Counted from the first letter of the stretch, positions 13,687 through 21,926 are shown. The stretch is 64,000 nucleotides of DNA from Streptomyces aurantiacus (GCF_027107535.1 NZ_CP114283.1:1-64000); one strand, 5' to 3'. The notes: generated by a model not told the origin, from the letters alone. Numbers and translations are program-made.

Positions 13687-15066
13687 ATGGGGCGGCGCAC
13701 GGGATGGTGGCGCGGCCGTACGGTCCTGGCCGGAGCGGCGGCGCTGCTCTCGGTCGTGGCACCGGCGGACCGGGCGACAGCGGCCGGCACTCCCCCTCCG
13801 TACCGCTTCGCCGCCGATGCCGTGCGGGTCGAGGGCGCGGCGACGACTGCTGACGCCGAACGTCTGAAGCCCGGTGCGATCTACCGGAGCACCCTCCGAG
13901 ACAAGGGCAAGCTGTACTACGGGCTGCGGCTCGACAGGACGTCCAGCGCGTACGTGTCGGCAACCGCCGTCCCCAAGCGGGGCACGAAGGTCGTGTATTC
14001 CGACGGCATCAAGGTGTCCCTGCAGGATCCCGACGGTCACAAGTGTTTCTCCGGGGACGCCGGCGCCGCCCGCTTCGGACCCACAGAGAGCCCTCGCCCG
14101 CTCACGGCCTGGGCGTCGCGCCGGGCCGGCCCCGGCACCTACTCCTGCAAGAGCGCCGGTACGTACTCGGTGCTCGTCGAGCGCACGAGCCGCGCCGGAT
14201 CCTCGCCGGACGACTGGGAACTGGAGCTTCAGTACGTGTCGGAGCCCGCGCTCGAGAAGACCGCCCCGACGACCGCCCCCCAGGTGTGGGACTCCGCCTC
14301 CCCTGAAGCACTCGACAGCGCGGCCAGGACCCGCGAGGGCGGATCGAGCTTCAGCGAGGCGCGTTCATTGGAACAGGGCGTCTGGAAGGACCGGATCCGG
14401 GCCGGACAGACGCTCTTCTACCGCGTTCCCGTCGACTGGGGGCAACAGGTCGGCGCCACCGCCGGACTGGGACCGGCGGACGGCGACGGCTTCCTCGGAA
14501 ACGCCCTCGTCATGTCGCTCCACAACCCCACGCGCGCGTTGGTGGACGACGCCGACACCGGATACGACGGCACGCGGAAGGAGACCGCTCTGGAACCGCT
14601 GCCGCCGGTCGCGTACGAGAACCGGTACGCCGTCGACGACCAGGTGGGCGGGATGCGGTTCGCCGGCTGGTACTACCTCGCCGTTCATCTCGGTGCGGGG
14701 ATGGCCGACAAGTTCGGCGACGGGCCGTTCGAGCTGACGCTGCGCGTGCGGGTGAGCGGTGCGGCCAAGGCGGCGCCCGTGTACGGCGGCCGCGCCGCGC
14801 CGCGTGACGTGTTCGAGGTCACCGCGGGGGACCGGGACGCCGCGGCGAGCGGCAGTGCGGCGACCGGGCAGGACGACGGCCCGGCCGGAAACGCCGCGAT
14901 GAAGGCGGTGGCCGCGGGCGGGATCGGCGCGGGGTGCGTCCTGGTTCTGGGGCTCGGGATGTGGACGGTGATCGCCCGGCGGCGGGCGGCTGCGGAAACG
15001 GCCGAGGGAGTGGCGCCGGGTGGCGGCGTGGCCGCACGGACGTACGGACGTCCGCGGGGCCGGTAG
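13687..15066 (+). CDS. Secreted, C-terminally membrane-anchored protein of unknown function
   Basis: About 459 residues. Signal peptide (GRRTGWWRGRTVLAGAAALLSVVAPADRATAAG), then two beta-rich regions of similar flavour: one at residues 35-190 with two cysteines (DGHKCFSG, GTYSCKSAG) that could form a disulphide, one at 215-365 (GVWKDRIRAGQTLFYRVPVDWGQQ to GPFELTLRVRVSG). A C-terminal membrane helix (AAGGIGAGCVLVLGLGMWTVIA) and basic tail follow. This architecture suggests an extracellular domain held by one helix. GTG at 13672 or 13684 are alternative starts; GGTGAGGGGG lies upstream of ATG 13687. It converges on a kinase gene, a possible functional partner. Confidence 0.75.
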   Translation: MGRRTGWWRGRTVLAGAAALLSVVAPADRATAAGTPPPYRFAADAVRVEGAATTADAERLKPGAIYRSTLRDKGKLYYGLRLDRTSSAYVSATAVPKRGTKVVYSDGIKVSLQDPDGHKCFSGDAGAARFGPTESPRPLTAWASRRAGPGTYSCKSAGTYSVLVERTSRAGSSPDDWELELQYVSEPALEKTAPTTAPQVWDSASPEALDSAARTREGGSSFSEARSLEQGVWKDRIRAGQTLFYRVPVDWGQQVGATAGLGPADGDGFLGNALVMSLHNPTRALVDDADTGYDGTRKETALEPLPPVAYENRYAVDDQVGGMRFAGWYYLAVHLGAGMADKFGDGPFELTLRVRVSGAAKAAPVYGGRAAPRDVFEVTAGDRDAAASGSAATGQDDGPAGNAAMKAVAAGGIGAGCVLVLGLGMWTVIARRRAAAETAEGVAPGGGVAARTYGRPRGR

Positions 15067-15102
15067 CCCGCCGCCCCAGCGACCCACCGGTCCGGGGCCG
15101 GT

Positions 15103-16929
15103 TCAGATCCGTGCCAGTGCCCAGAAGCCGACCGCGAAGCAGACCAGCGCGAGCAGGAGCACCGGAAGGGCCACCGCCATGGATGGCCCGGGACGTCGTC
15201 GTGCCCGCTTGGCGCGATGCCGCGCGACCGGCTGCGACTGAGCGGGAACCCGAATGTCCCGAGCGGTGTATGAAGCAGTAGCGGCGGATTCGTGTGGCTG
15301 CGGCTGCGGCTGCGGGTGGAGCTGTGGATGCGGAGGGGGCGAAGGAGCCGGGAGCGACGGGTACGAGGCCTGGGGGGAGGGCACGTGCGTGGGTTCGTAC
15401 GGCAGCGACTGGGCGTGGCCGGGGTGTGGGTACTCGGGAGCGGCGGGGGGAGTGGAGGGCTGCTCCGGCTGAGCCGGTGTCTGGGTCTGCGGGTGGTGGT
15501 GCTCTTGTGGAGTGGGCTGCGACGGGTGCCCTGTTACGCGCGAAGCGGTGCCCCGAGGTGTGCCCTGCGGGTGCAAGCTGCCGGTGTCGGACGGGGGCGG
15601 CTGCGGGGGGACGGGAGCGCTGGTCGGCTGGGGCGGTGTGCCGGCGGAGGAGACGTGGGGCGGCACGGATTCCGCGGAGGGCTCCGCGCTCATGCCGGCG
15701 TGGGGCTGTGGAGATATGGAGCCCGTGGGAGGAGCGGGCGGGGCGGCGCCCGTGGGGGCGTCCGGCGATACGGCATCCGGCTGGGGCCCAGCGGTGTCCG
15801 GGTGCGCGCCGGAGGACACGTCGCCGGTCGGGTGCTCGGAAAAGGGGTGGCCCCCTGGGGAGACGGCTCCCGTGTGGGTCCCGGACGACGAGGCGCCGAC
15901 TGCCGGTGGCTCCGGCCATGCTGTGCCCGTTCGATCTTCTGGAGGGACGGCGCCTGCCCGCGAGGACGGTGGCGGGGCACTGGGGCCGGGTTGCTGAGGC
16001 ACGGTGTCGTGCCCCTGGGACCGGGTCCGGCCGGAGGAAGGCGAGGCCGTGAGAGGGCCCTCGGGGCCGAACCCGGCGGGAAGCGGGCCGAGTTGGTCGA
16101 AGATCTCGATCAGTTCGTCGTCGGGCCCGGGCTCCGGCAAGAGCTCCCTGGCCGAGGCGAGCGCCTTGCGCGCTCCTGTGGCGGTGCGGAACCGAGCCTG
16201 CGGATCCGGTTCGAGCAGAGACGCCACGACCTGCCACAGGGGCTCGGGAACGCCCTTCGGGGCGCCCGGTGTGCCGTGGGCCTCGAAGTGTTCGACCAGT
16301 GCCTTGGCGTCGGGTTTGGCACCCTCCAGGAGATAGAGGGCCACCAGACCCACGGCGAAGAGATCGGCGGGGAAGTCCGGGTCGGCGCCGAGCATCTGCT
16401 CAGGCGCGAAGTATCCGGGCGTTCCCACCACGTAGTTGGTCTCGGTGAGCCGTGGCTCACCGAGACGCATGGAGATGCCGAAGTCGGACAGTCGCAGTCG
16501 CGGACGGCCCGTGCCGGTCGCCTCCAGCAGAATGTTGGCGGGCTTGATGTCGCGGTGGACGATCCCCTCCGCGTGCACCGCGGCGAGCCCCGCCAACAGC
16601 TGGTCGAGCAGTGTGCAGACGAAGGCCGGTGGCAGGGGGCCGTAGTCCCCGATCAGGTGCACCAGCGAGCCGCCGCCGACGAGGTCCATGGTGAACAGGA
16701 CCTTGTCGTCGTCGGCGGCCCAGCTGGCCGGAGCGAGCACATGCGGGTGGTCGATCCGCACCGCCTGCTCGCGCACGAACCGCAGCAGCGAGTGGGCGTC
16801 GCTCTGCTGGAGGACCTTGGCGGCCACGTACCGGCGCCGCCGGTGGTCCCAGGCGCGCCAGACGGCACCGACTCCCCCGCGTCCGATCGGGTCGACCAGT
16901 TCGTACCGGCCGGCGAAGACCTCACCCAT
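15103..16929 (-). CDS. Tail-anchored Ser/Thr protein kinase
   Basis: 608 residues. Kinase domain at about 1-270: GRGGVGAV glycine loop, Lys38 (YVAAK), catalytic HRDIKPAN (125-132), DFG (149-151), and GTPGYFAPEQ in place of APE. A 290-residue Pro/Ser/Gly/His-rich linker follows, ending in a basic patch (RHRAKRARRRPG) and a single C-terminal membrane helix (SMAVALPVLLLALVCFAVGFWALARI) with no residues outside the membrane. So unlike PASTA kinases it has no sensor domain; it must receive its signal inside the cell or in the membrane. An XRE regulator gene lies 128 bases upstream on the same strand. Confidence 0.9.
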   Translation of the reverse strand: MGEVFAGRYELVDPIGRGGVGAVWRAWDHRRRRYVAAKVLQQSDAHSLLRFVREQAVRIDHPHVLAPASWAADDDKVLFTMDLVGGGSLVHLIGDYGPLPPAFVCTLLDQLLAGLAAVHAEGIVHRDIKPANILLEATGTGRPRLRLSDFGISMRLGEPRLTETNYVVGTPGYFAPEQMLGADPDFPADLFAVGLVALYLLEGAKPDAKALVEHFEAHGTPGAPKGVPEPLWQVVASLLEPDPQARFRTATGARKALASARELLPEPGPDDELIEIFDQLGPLPAGFGPEGPLTASPSSGRTRSQGHDTVPQQPGPSAPPPSSRAGAVPPEDRTGTAWPEPPAVGASSSGTHTGAVSPGGHPFSEHPTGDVSSGAHPDTAGPQPDAVSPDAPTGAAPPAPPTGSISPQPHAGMSAEPSAESVPPHVSSAGTPPQPTSAPVPPQPPPSDTGSLHPQGTPRGTASRVTGHPSQPTPQEHHHPQTQTPAQPEQPSTPPAAPEYPHPGHAQSLPYEPTHVPSPQASYPSLPAPSPPPHPQLHPQPQPQPHESAATASYTARDIRVPAQSQPVARHRAKRARRRPGPSMAVALPVLLLALVCFAVGFWALARI

Positions 16930-17057
16930 GGTCGTGCGTCGCTCCCCCTTCGGCGGTCGGTGCGGCGGCCTCTTCGAGGTGCCCGACTGCCTGGATCCCG
17001 GCTGTCTGACGACCGACAGGCGTCCGGAGCCGGGCTGTTCGGCGGCCGGGCGGTGTG

Positions 17058-17609
17058 TCAGCTCTGGTGGGACTGGTAGTGGGCGACGGCGTCCGAAGTG
17101 CGGCCGGCCCCGTACACCCGGAGGAACTCTGCCAGTTCCGGGTGGGTCGGGGCGAGAGTGTCCGCCGCGTCGATGATGTCCCCCGCCGCGGCCACCGAGC
17201 GCAGCAATGACTGAATCTCGCGCACCACGCGCTTCACCGTGGGCGCCCCGCCCGAACTGGTCGTCGACTGCGTGGTGTTGCTGAGCACCGAGCCCCCCTG
17301 AGACTTCTTGATCTCGTCCATGCGCTCAGTGGCCTCGGCGGCGCTCACACTACCGTCGGCGACCTGTCCCGCAAGGTCCTGCAGCAGCTGCACGCGCTGG
17401 ACCACCGCGGGATTGCCGATCTTGGCCCGCTGGCCGCTCATCAGCTGGGACAGCATGGGTGCGGACAGGCCGAGCACCCCCGCCAAACGCGCCTGGTTGA
17501 GACCCAGGTCATCTATGAGCCTACGGAAGAGCGCCCCCAGCGGCTCCCCGTACCAGTTCCGCTGCAGCTCCCGGGCTCTAGCGGTCGCTTCCTGCTGTGC
17601 GGCGTCCAT
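17058..17609 (-). CDS. XRE-type DNA-binding protein
   Basis: 183 residues. The helix-turn-helix is at about residues 23-70 (LGALFRRLIDDLGLNQARLAGVLGLSAPMLSQLMSGQRAKIGNPA), typical of the lambda-repressor fold. The C-terminal half has a Ser/Thr/Gly linker and a helical region (VKRVVREIQSLLRSVAAAGDIIDAADTL) that could bind a ligand or dimerise. A perfect 11-2-11 palindrome sits 30 bases before its start codon, so autoregulation is likely. It is the first gene before the kinase on the minus strand; the kinase could phosphorylate it, but that is inference. Confidence 0.88.
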   Translation of the reverse strand: MDAAQQEATARARELQRNWYGEPLGALFRRLIDDLGLNQARLAGVLGLSAPMLSQLMSGQRAKIGNPAVVQRVQLLQDLAGQVADGSVSAAEATERMDEIKKSQGGSVLSNTTQSTTSSGGAPTVKRVVREIQSLLRSVAAAGDIIDAADTLAPTHPELAEFLRVYGAGRTSDAVAHYQSHQS

Positions 17610-17638
17610 GCGCGTCTCCCCATCGCTTCCCCAAATAC

Positions 17639-17662
17639 CGTGGTTCGCTGTAGCGAACCACG
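17639..17662. promoter_or_regulatory. Perfect palindrome, probable operator of the XRE gene
   Basis: Arms CGTGGTTCGCT and AGCGAACCACG are exact reverse complements (11 bp each) with a 2-base spacer GT, centred about 40 bases upstream of the regulator's start. Size and position suit a dimeric XRE repressor. The same arm was not found elsewhere in the window. Confidence 0.7.
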
Positions 17663-17733
17663 CCGAGCATCTTACGGAGAGTGGTCGTACACGGGGACCC
17701 CCAATATTTTGCGGGATACCCGGGGTGACCCGG

Positions 17734-17775
17734 TACTCTGGTCTGCGGTGCAGGTCCGGAAGGAGATCCTTCCGG
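17734..17775 (+). promoter_or_regulatory. tRNA-Ala leader: -10 and stem-loop
   Basis: TACTCT (17734-17739) is a possible -10. It is followed by CCGGAAGG-AGAT-CCTTCCGG (17756-17775), a perfect stem just before the tRNA that may guide leader processing. Confidence 0.4.
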
Positions 17776-17791
17776 CGTATGCATCGCTTTC

Positions 17792-17864
17792 GGGGCCTTA
17801 GCTCAGTTGGTAGAGCGCTGTCTTTGCATGGCAGATGTCAGGGGTTCGACTCCCCTAGGCTCCA
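17792..17864 (+). tRNA. tRNA-Ala (anticodon TGC)
   Basis: Acceptor GGGGCCT/AGGCTCC, D-arm GCTCAGTTGGTAGAGC, anticodon TGC at 17825-17827 in a CTGTC/GGCAG stem, T-arm GGGGTTCGACTCCCC, discriminator A. No CCA is encoded, unlike the Ile and Leu genes here. Confidence 0.98.
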
Positions 17865-17868
17865 CGGA

Positions 17869-17912
17869 AAAACCCCCTCCGACCTGCTTTTGCGCAGGTC
17901 GGAGGGGGTTTT
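17869..17912 (+). terminator. tRNA-Ala terminator
   Basis: AACCCCCTCCGACCTGC and its exact reverse complement (17-bp arms) around TTTTGC, then TTTT-C-TT: a very strong intrinsic terminator. Confidence 0.92.
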
Positions 17913-18182
17913 CTTATGGGTTGGAGGGTGTGGCCCGTCAGAGGGGCGGCCGTCGTGGAGAACTCCGGGGGACCGCCCCGGCTCGGGGGCCGGAGTGTCG
18001 GACTGCAGGGCGGCGGAAGATTTCTTGATCTCGAGTGCTTTCGGGATGCGTCATCGGGTGCCGGATTGATCAACAGGGCTGAGGCGGACGGGATTTGAGC
18101 GCTTGTCGTGGGGTGACGCGCTCTCGCCACTCTCCGATGAACCGCCTTGCGGGGTGCTGGTGCGCCACGACCGGCGTGTGTG

Positions 18183-18196
18183 GTGATGCGCATCAC
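18183..18196. promoter_or_regulatory. CRP-like palindrome GTGATGCGCATCAC
   Basis: Perfect 14-bp palindrome of the form GTGA-N6-TCAC with flanking G and A, the CRP/FNR-family consensus. It lies in a gene-free stretch, so its target is unclear. Confidence 0.5.
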
Positions 18197-18206
18197 AGAT
18201 ACCCCG

Positions 18207-18235
18207 TTGCGATATTTGCGATTGTTTTCGCAAAT
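18207..18235. repeat. TTGCGAT tandem plus inverted repeat
   Basis: TTGCGAT occurs at 18207-18213 and 18216-18222; the second is part of a perfect inverted repeat ATTTGCGA (18214-18221) / TCGCAAAT (18228-18235) with a 6-base spacer. The block is unusually AT-rich for this genome, so it may be a promoter or protein-binding site. Confidence 0.5.
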
Positions 18236-18332
18236 GCATGTCGGATCCTGGGCCGTACGGGCACCATGCGGGTGGTTGCGGTGGCGTGAGGATCGCGCGC
18301 AGGAGTCGTGAAGGCTTCCGTGAGCTGCTGTG

Positions 18333-18367
18333 AACGGAAATGCGTGATCGGGGCACTGCATTCCGTT
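18333..18367 (+). terminator. Possible terminator in the gene-free stretch
   Basis: AACGGAAATGC pairs with GCATTCCGTT (one bulged A) around a 14-base loop. It does not follow any recognised gene. Confidence 0.35.
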
Positions 18368-18769
18368 AAGGGGGTCTCTGTCGATGTGGCGCGCCCGGCT
18401 CGTTGCAAACGTCATCACGGGAGAGTGGCGTGAACAGTGCGCTCACGGGGTCCGCGGGGCGGGATGCGGGCAGGACGCGAGCGGCAGAGATGCAGTGCGG
18501 GGCGGGGTGGTCCTGAGTCAGGACGTTCTCCGGCAGCTTCATGTGCGACCGTCGCCCCCGCGGTCATGGGTGATGCCGGTTCTGAGGAGTTGGCGCCGTG
18601 TCAGGCGGGCGCCACCGAGGGCCGGTTGGTGAGGAACTCGGCGCCGCCTACGCAGTAGTCGGGCGACCGGCGCCCACATCGGATGGGCGTTGTCGGCCCG
18701 CCGGTGCCGGCTTGCGGGAGGCGGCGCCGCCCGAGTGGGGCAGTGTCCGTTCCGTATGAAGCGGTGTCT

Positions 18770-18783
18770 GTTTCACGTGAAAC
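18770..18783. other. parS: parS, perfect ParB-binding site
   Basis: GTTTCACGTGAAAC, the exact 14-bp ParB site (16-bp palindrome with flanking T and A). Streptomyces parS sites cluster around oriC; this one is about 17 kb from it and is intergenic. Confidence 0.95.
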
Positions 18784-18787
18784 ATGA

Positions 18788-18823
18788 CTGTGGGGCAGAA
18801 GGGGTGAGCCTCCTGCCCCACAG
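18788..18823 (-). terminator. Terminator of the DUF5324 gene
   Basis: CTGTGGGGCAG / CTGCCCCACAG, perfect 11-bp arms with a 14-base loop, downstream of the minus-strand DUF5324 stop. It starts 4 bases from parS. Confidence 0.6.
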
Positions 18824-18898
18824 CTGTGCAGCATGTCCATTGTCAGCGCCTTGCGTGCCGTGCATGTCCTACGCGCAGTGCGACAAGTGCCGGCCGGG

Positions 18899-19615
18899 TC
18901 AGCCGCGGTCCTTGTGGTCCGCCGCTGCCTCCGCCTCGGCCTGCTTGGCCTGGACCTCCGGGTCCAGGTCTTCCTGACCGGTGCCGTCGACCGACGTCAG
19001 ACGTCCGGTCTCCGGGACCTCGGTGGCGGCAGGCGGTTCGACCAGCCAGTCGGGGTTGGCCTGCTTGTCCCACCACTTCCAGGCGGCGAAGGTGCCGCCG
19101 GCCAGGATGCCCAGGACGGCAAGGCCCTTCGCGAGGCGGCCGGCCCTGGCCCGCCGCTCGTGCTTGCGGACCAGTTTCTCGATCTCCTTGGCCGTCACCT
19201 GGCCGCGCAGTGCTGCCAGAGCCGCCGTGCTGCGGGAGGTGGCCTGGTCACGGACCGGCCCGGCCGCAGCCCTGGCCTGTTCGATCCTGGGCCGGGAGTA
19301 GTCCGCTGCCTGTCGGGCAGCCTTGCGGGTACGAACGGCGGCCTCGTGTGCGGCCTGGTCGACCTTGGGCGGCACATGGGTGAGTGCCTGCTCAAGGCGA
19401 GGTGCGAGATGTGCGTCGTACTGAGTGCGTGCCTGTTCGGCGGCTTGGAGAGCGGCGGACGACACCTTGGGCGCGAGCTTGACGCGTGCTTCATGCGCGT
19501 AGTGGGTGGCTCGGTCCTTTGTCGTGTCGGCGTAGGGCGCCACCACTTCCGCGGCGTGCCGCACGCTGTCCTTCGCCGACTCGGCCGCCGCGCGCACGCT
19601 GTCCTTGCGGGTCAC
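18899..19615 (-). CDS. DUF5324 family protein
   Basis: 238 residues from GTG 19615, preceded by GAGGAGGAGG; the longer ATG at 19642 would sit on top of that ribosome site. Residues 1-150 are Ala/Arg/Lys-rich amphipathic helix with 11-residue-like repeats (SVRAAAESAKDSVRHAAEVVAPYADTTKDRA, VRTRKAARQAADYSRP), resembling LEA/apolipoprotein-type helices. A hydrophobic segment follows (LAKGLAVLGILAGGTFAAWKWW), then an acidic tail (EVPETGRLTSVDGTGQEDLDPE). It is a Streptomyces family of unknown function, probably membrane-attached with a long cytoplasmic helix. Confidence 0.85.
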   Translation of the reverse strand: MTRKDSVRAAAESAKDSVRHAAEVVAPYADTTKDRATHYAHEARVKLAPKVSSAALQAAEQARTQYDAHLAPRLEQALTHVPPKVDQAAHEAAVRTRKAARQAADYSRPRIEQARAAAGPVRDQATSRSTAALAALRGQVTAKEIEKLVRKHERRARAGRLAKGLAVLGILAGGTFAAWKWWDKQANPDWLVEPPAATEVPETGRLTSVDGTGQEDLDPEVQAKQAEAEAAADHKDRG

Positions 19616-19952
19616 GGGATCCTCCTCCTCGGTGGCGTACATGGGGGCTTGGGGCCGTCCCCCAGAAAGTCACAGTTCACCTTTCCACCCTTATGCGGAT
19701 CATGCCTGCCGGAGCACTTCGGGGCATGCGAGGGCGGGCATCCGGGTCATGAATGCTGACTTCGGGAGCACTTGGTGCAATAACCGATCAATACGGTGCA
19801 ACAGGAGCTTGCGACGACAATGCCACGGATCCCCGAACCGCGCGCCTGTTTGGTGCGAAGCGGCTGAAGTGTTCCGAACGGCGGTGACGGAGGACTGGCG
19901 GTGCGGTCCGTGCGAGGATCGGGGAGTCACAAAGGACAACGGAAGGCAGATC
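19616..19952. other. Divergent intergenic region DUF5324/ppiA
   Basis: 337 bases without a gene between two divergent starts. Direct repeats GGTGCAA occur near 19773 and 19795. No clear -35/-10 pair was found for either gene. Confidence 0.35.
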
Positions 19953-20480
19953 GTGGCCGAGCAGCTCTACGCCACCCTGAAGACCAACCACGGCGACATC
20001 GAAGTGCGGCTCCTGCCGAACCACGCGCCCAAGACGGTCCGCAACTTCGTCGAGCTTGCCAAGGGCGAGCGTGAGTGGACCAACCCGGCCACGGGTGCGA
20101 AGTCCACGGACAAGCTGTACGACGGCACGGTCTTCCACCGGGTGATCAGCGGCTTCATGATCCAGGGCGGTGACCCTCTGGGCAACGGCACCGGCGGTCC
20201 CGGCTACGAGTTCGAGGACGAGTTCCACCCGGACCTCGCCTTCGACAAGCCGTATCTGCTGGCCATGGCGAACGCCGGCCCGGGTACCAACGGCTCGCAG
20301 TTCTTCATCACCGTCTCCCCGACGGCCTGGCTGACCCGTAAGCACACCATCTTCGGTGAGGTCACCGAAGGTGCCAGCCAGAAGGTCGTGGACGCCATCG
20401 CCTCGGCGCAGACCAACCCGCGCACGGACCGTCCCGTCAAGGAAGTGGTCATCGAGTCGGTCGTCGTGGAGACCCGCTGA
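19953..20480 (+). CDS. ppiA: Peptidyl-prolyl cis-trans isomerase, cyclophilin type
   Basis: 175 residues, cytoplasmic (no signal peptide). Cyclophilin core: FHRVISGFMIQGGDPLGNGTGGPGY (catalytic Arg in FHRV), FDKPYLLAMANAGPGTNGSQFFIT, and TIFGEVTEG. It catalyses proline isomerisation in protein folding. GTG 19953 has GGAAGG 6 bases upstream; upstream in-frame codons give no family-like sequence. Mycobacterium has ppiA in the same origin-proximal position. Confidence 0.95.
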   Translation: MAEQLYATLKTNHGDIEVRLLPNHAPKTVRNFVELAKGEREWTNPATGAKSTDKLYDGTVFHRVISGFMIQGGDPLGNGTGGPGYEFEDEFHPDLAFDKPYLLAMANAGPGTNGSQFFITVSPTAWLTRKHTIFGEVTEGASQKVVDAIASAQTNPRTDRPVKEVVIESVVVETR

Positions 20481-20542
20481 CCGATACCCGTCGGTGAGCC
20501 CGGCCCCGGCCCCGTGCCGGAGGGCTCGCGAAGGGAACCAAA

Positions 20543-20574
20543 CGCCCCGCCCATCCGTAAGGATGAGCGGGGCG
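20543..20574 (+). terminator. ppiA terminator
   Basis: CGCCCCGC-C-CATCC-GTAA-GGATG-A-GCGGGGCG: two stacked perfect stems with a GTAA loop. Confidence 0.8.
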
Positions 20575-20616
20575 GTGCGTTGCGTACCAAGTGCGTACAA
20601 AGGATGAGGGGACCCC

Positions 20617-21513
20617 ATGGATCAGGCGCCAGGCAGCCCGCAGGAACCGCAGGGTGCCCCGAGCCTGCCCACCTGCTACCGGCACCCGGACCGGGAGACC
20701 GGCATCCGCTGCACCCGCTGCGAGCGCCCCATCTGTCCCGAGTGCATGATCAGTGCTTCGGTCGGCTTCCACTGCCCCGAGTGCGTGCGGGACGGGTCCG
20801 GCACGGGACACGCGCCGAGTGCCTCCCAGCCCCGCACCCTCGCGGGCGGCACGATCACCGCGGACCCCCGGTTGATCACCAAGATCCTTCTCGGGATCAA
20901 CCTCGCCGTCTTCATGGTGCAGCTCTCCGTGGGCGACCGCTTCACCGACAGTTTCGACCTGATCGGCAGGGCGTTCGTGCCGCTGCTCGGCAGTGTCGAG
21001 GGTGTCGCCGAGGGCCAGTGGTACCGGATGGTCACGGCGATGTTCCTGCACGGAAGCTATATGCACATCGCTTTCAACATGCTCAGCCTGTGGTGGATCG
21101 GTGGGCCCCTGGAAGCGGCGCTCGGCCGTGCCCGCTATCTCGCCCTGTACGGGGTCTCCGGCCTCGCGGGCAGCGCACTCACCTATCTGATCGCCGAGCC
21201 GAACCAGCCCTCGCTCGGAGCCTCCGGCGCGATCTTCGGTCTCTTCGGGGCGACGGCCATCCTGATGCGGCGGCTCAAGTACGACATGCGCCCGGTCATC
21301 GCGCTGTTGGTGATCAACCTGATCTTCACCTTCGGGTGGAGCAACATCGCCTGGGAAGCCCACATCGGCGGCCTCGTCGGCGGTGTCCTCATCGGCTACG
21401 CGATGGTGCACGCGCCCCGGGAACGGCGGGCGCTCGTTCAGTACGGCGCCTGCGCGCTGGTCCTGCTCGCGGTCGTGATCATGACCCTTGTCAGGACGGG
21501 TCAGCTCACCTGA
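20617..21513 (+). CDS. Rhomboid intramembrane serine protease with zinc-binding N-terminus
   Basis: 298 residues. Residues 18-58 hold a B-box-like cysteine/histidine cluster (CYRHPDRE, CTRCERPICPEC, FHCPEC), then six or more membrane segments. Catalytic serine is Ser203 in GASGAIFG and catalytic histidine His249 in EAHIGG; HGSYMHIAFNM supplies the conserved loop histidines and asparagine. It cleaves membrane proteins within the bilayer; targets are unknown. The zinc-finger plus rhomboid layout is common in actinobacteria. Start ATG has GAGGGGA upstream. Confidence 0.94.
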   Translation: MDQAPGSPQEPQGAPSLPTCYRHPDRETGIRCTRCERPICPECMISASVGFHCPECVRDGSGTGHAPSASQPRTLAGGTITADPRLITKILLGINLAVFMVQLSVGDRFTDSFDLIGRAFVPLLGSVEGVAEGQWYRMVTAMFLHGSYMHIAFNMLSLWWIGGPLEAALGRARYLALYGVSGLAGSALTYLIAEPNQPSLGASGAIFGLFGATAILMRRLKYDMRPVIALLVINLIFTFGWSNIAWEAHIGGLVGGVLIGYAMVHAPRERRALVQYGACALVLLAVVIMTLVRTGQLT

Positions 21514-21660
21514 GCGAGCCGTTCGGTGTCCTGCGAGCCGGCGTGCCCGCGTCACCGGGGACCGGTCCGTTCAGCCCGCCCGCGTCGAGGCCCGGCGGGA
21601 TCGCCTGTGGCGTCACAGGAAAGTCACACCGAGGCCGCGGAGAGTCAACGGAAGTCCACG

Positions 21661-21861
21661 TTGTCCACAGACGGTGGCGGATCTTGTGCATGCTGTTGGG
21701 GAACAAGTGTGCCCCCTGCCTCTGACCTGGGTTTCCCCAGGCAGGACAGGGGGCGAACACGCTTCCGGATCCCGGTAGGTCAGTCACACCGGCGTCAACA
21801 CCCGATGGGTTATCCACAGATCTTCTGACCTTTTCCCCACTGTGGAAACCGCTGTGGATAA
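21661..21861. other. DnaA-box cluster outside oriC
   Basis: The 429-base gap between the rhomboid gene and crgA has no gene and holds TTGTCCACA (21661-21669), TTATCCACA (21810-21818), TGTGGAAAC (21841-21849, inverted) and TGTGGATAA (21853-21861, inverted). Three are perfect strong boxes. S. coelicolor has reported high-affinity clusters near oriC (H69, H24, D78) that affect replication timing; this could be the H69 counterpart by position, but that is from memory. Confidence 0.8.
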
Positions 21862-21893
21862 CTCAGCGGACACCTTGGGCCAGGGATTGCCGA

Positions 21894-21926
21894 CGAGGGC
21901 TCGCACCGCACTCGTGCAAGCCCTCG
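21894..21926 (-). terminator. crgA terminator
   Basis: A 13-bp arm pair (CGAGGGCT... / ...AGCCCTCG, one mismatch) just downstream of the minus-strand crgA stop. Confidence 0.65.

Larger units (their letters stand above)
17915..18768. other. Gene-poor stretch with unexplained regulatory signals
   Basis: No frame here has convincing codon use or similarity. It carries a CRP-like palindrome (18183-18196), a locally AT-rich inverted repeat (18207-18235) and a hairpin (18333-18367), which together look like control and end signals of a short unannotated transcript. The rest shows nothing I recognise. Confidence 0.4.

Noticed and set aside
17916..18658. Several short ORFs in the gene-poor stretch
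   Set aside because: Low-complexity or Arg/Gly-rich translations, no ribosome site, no recognised family.
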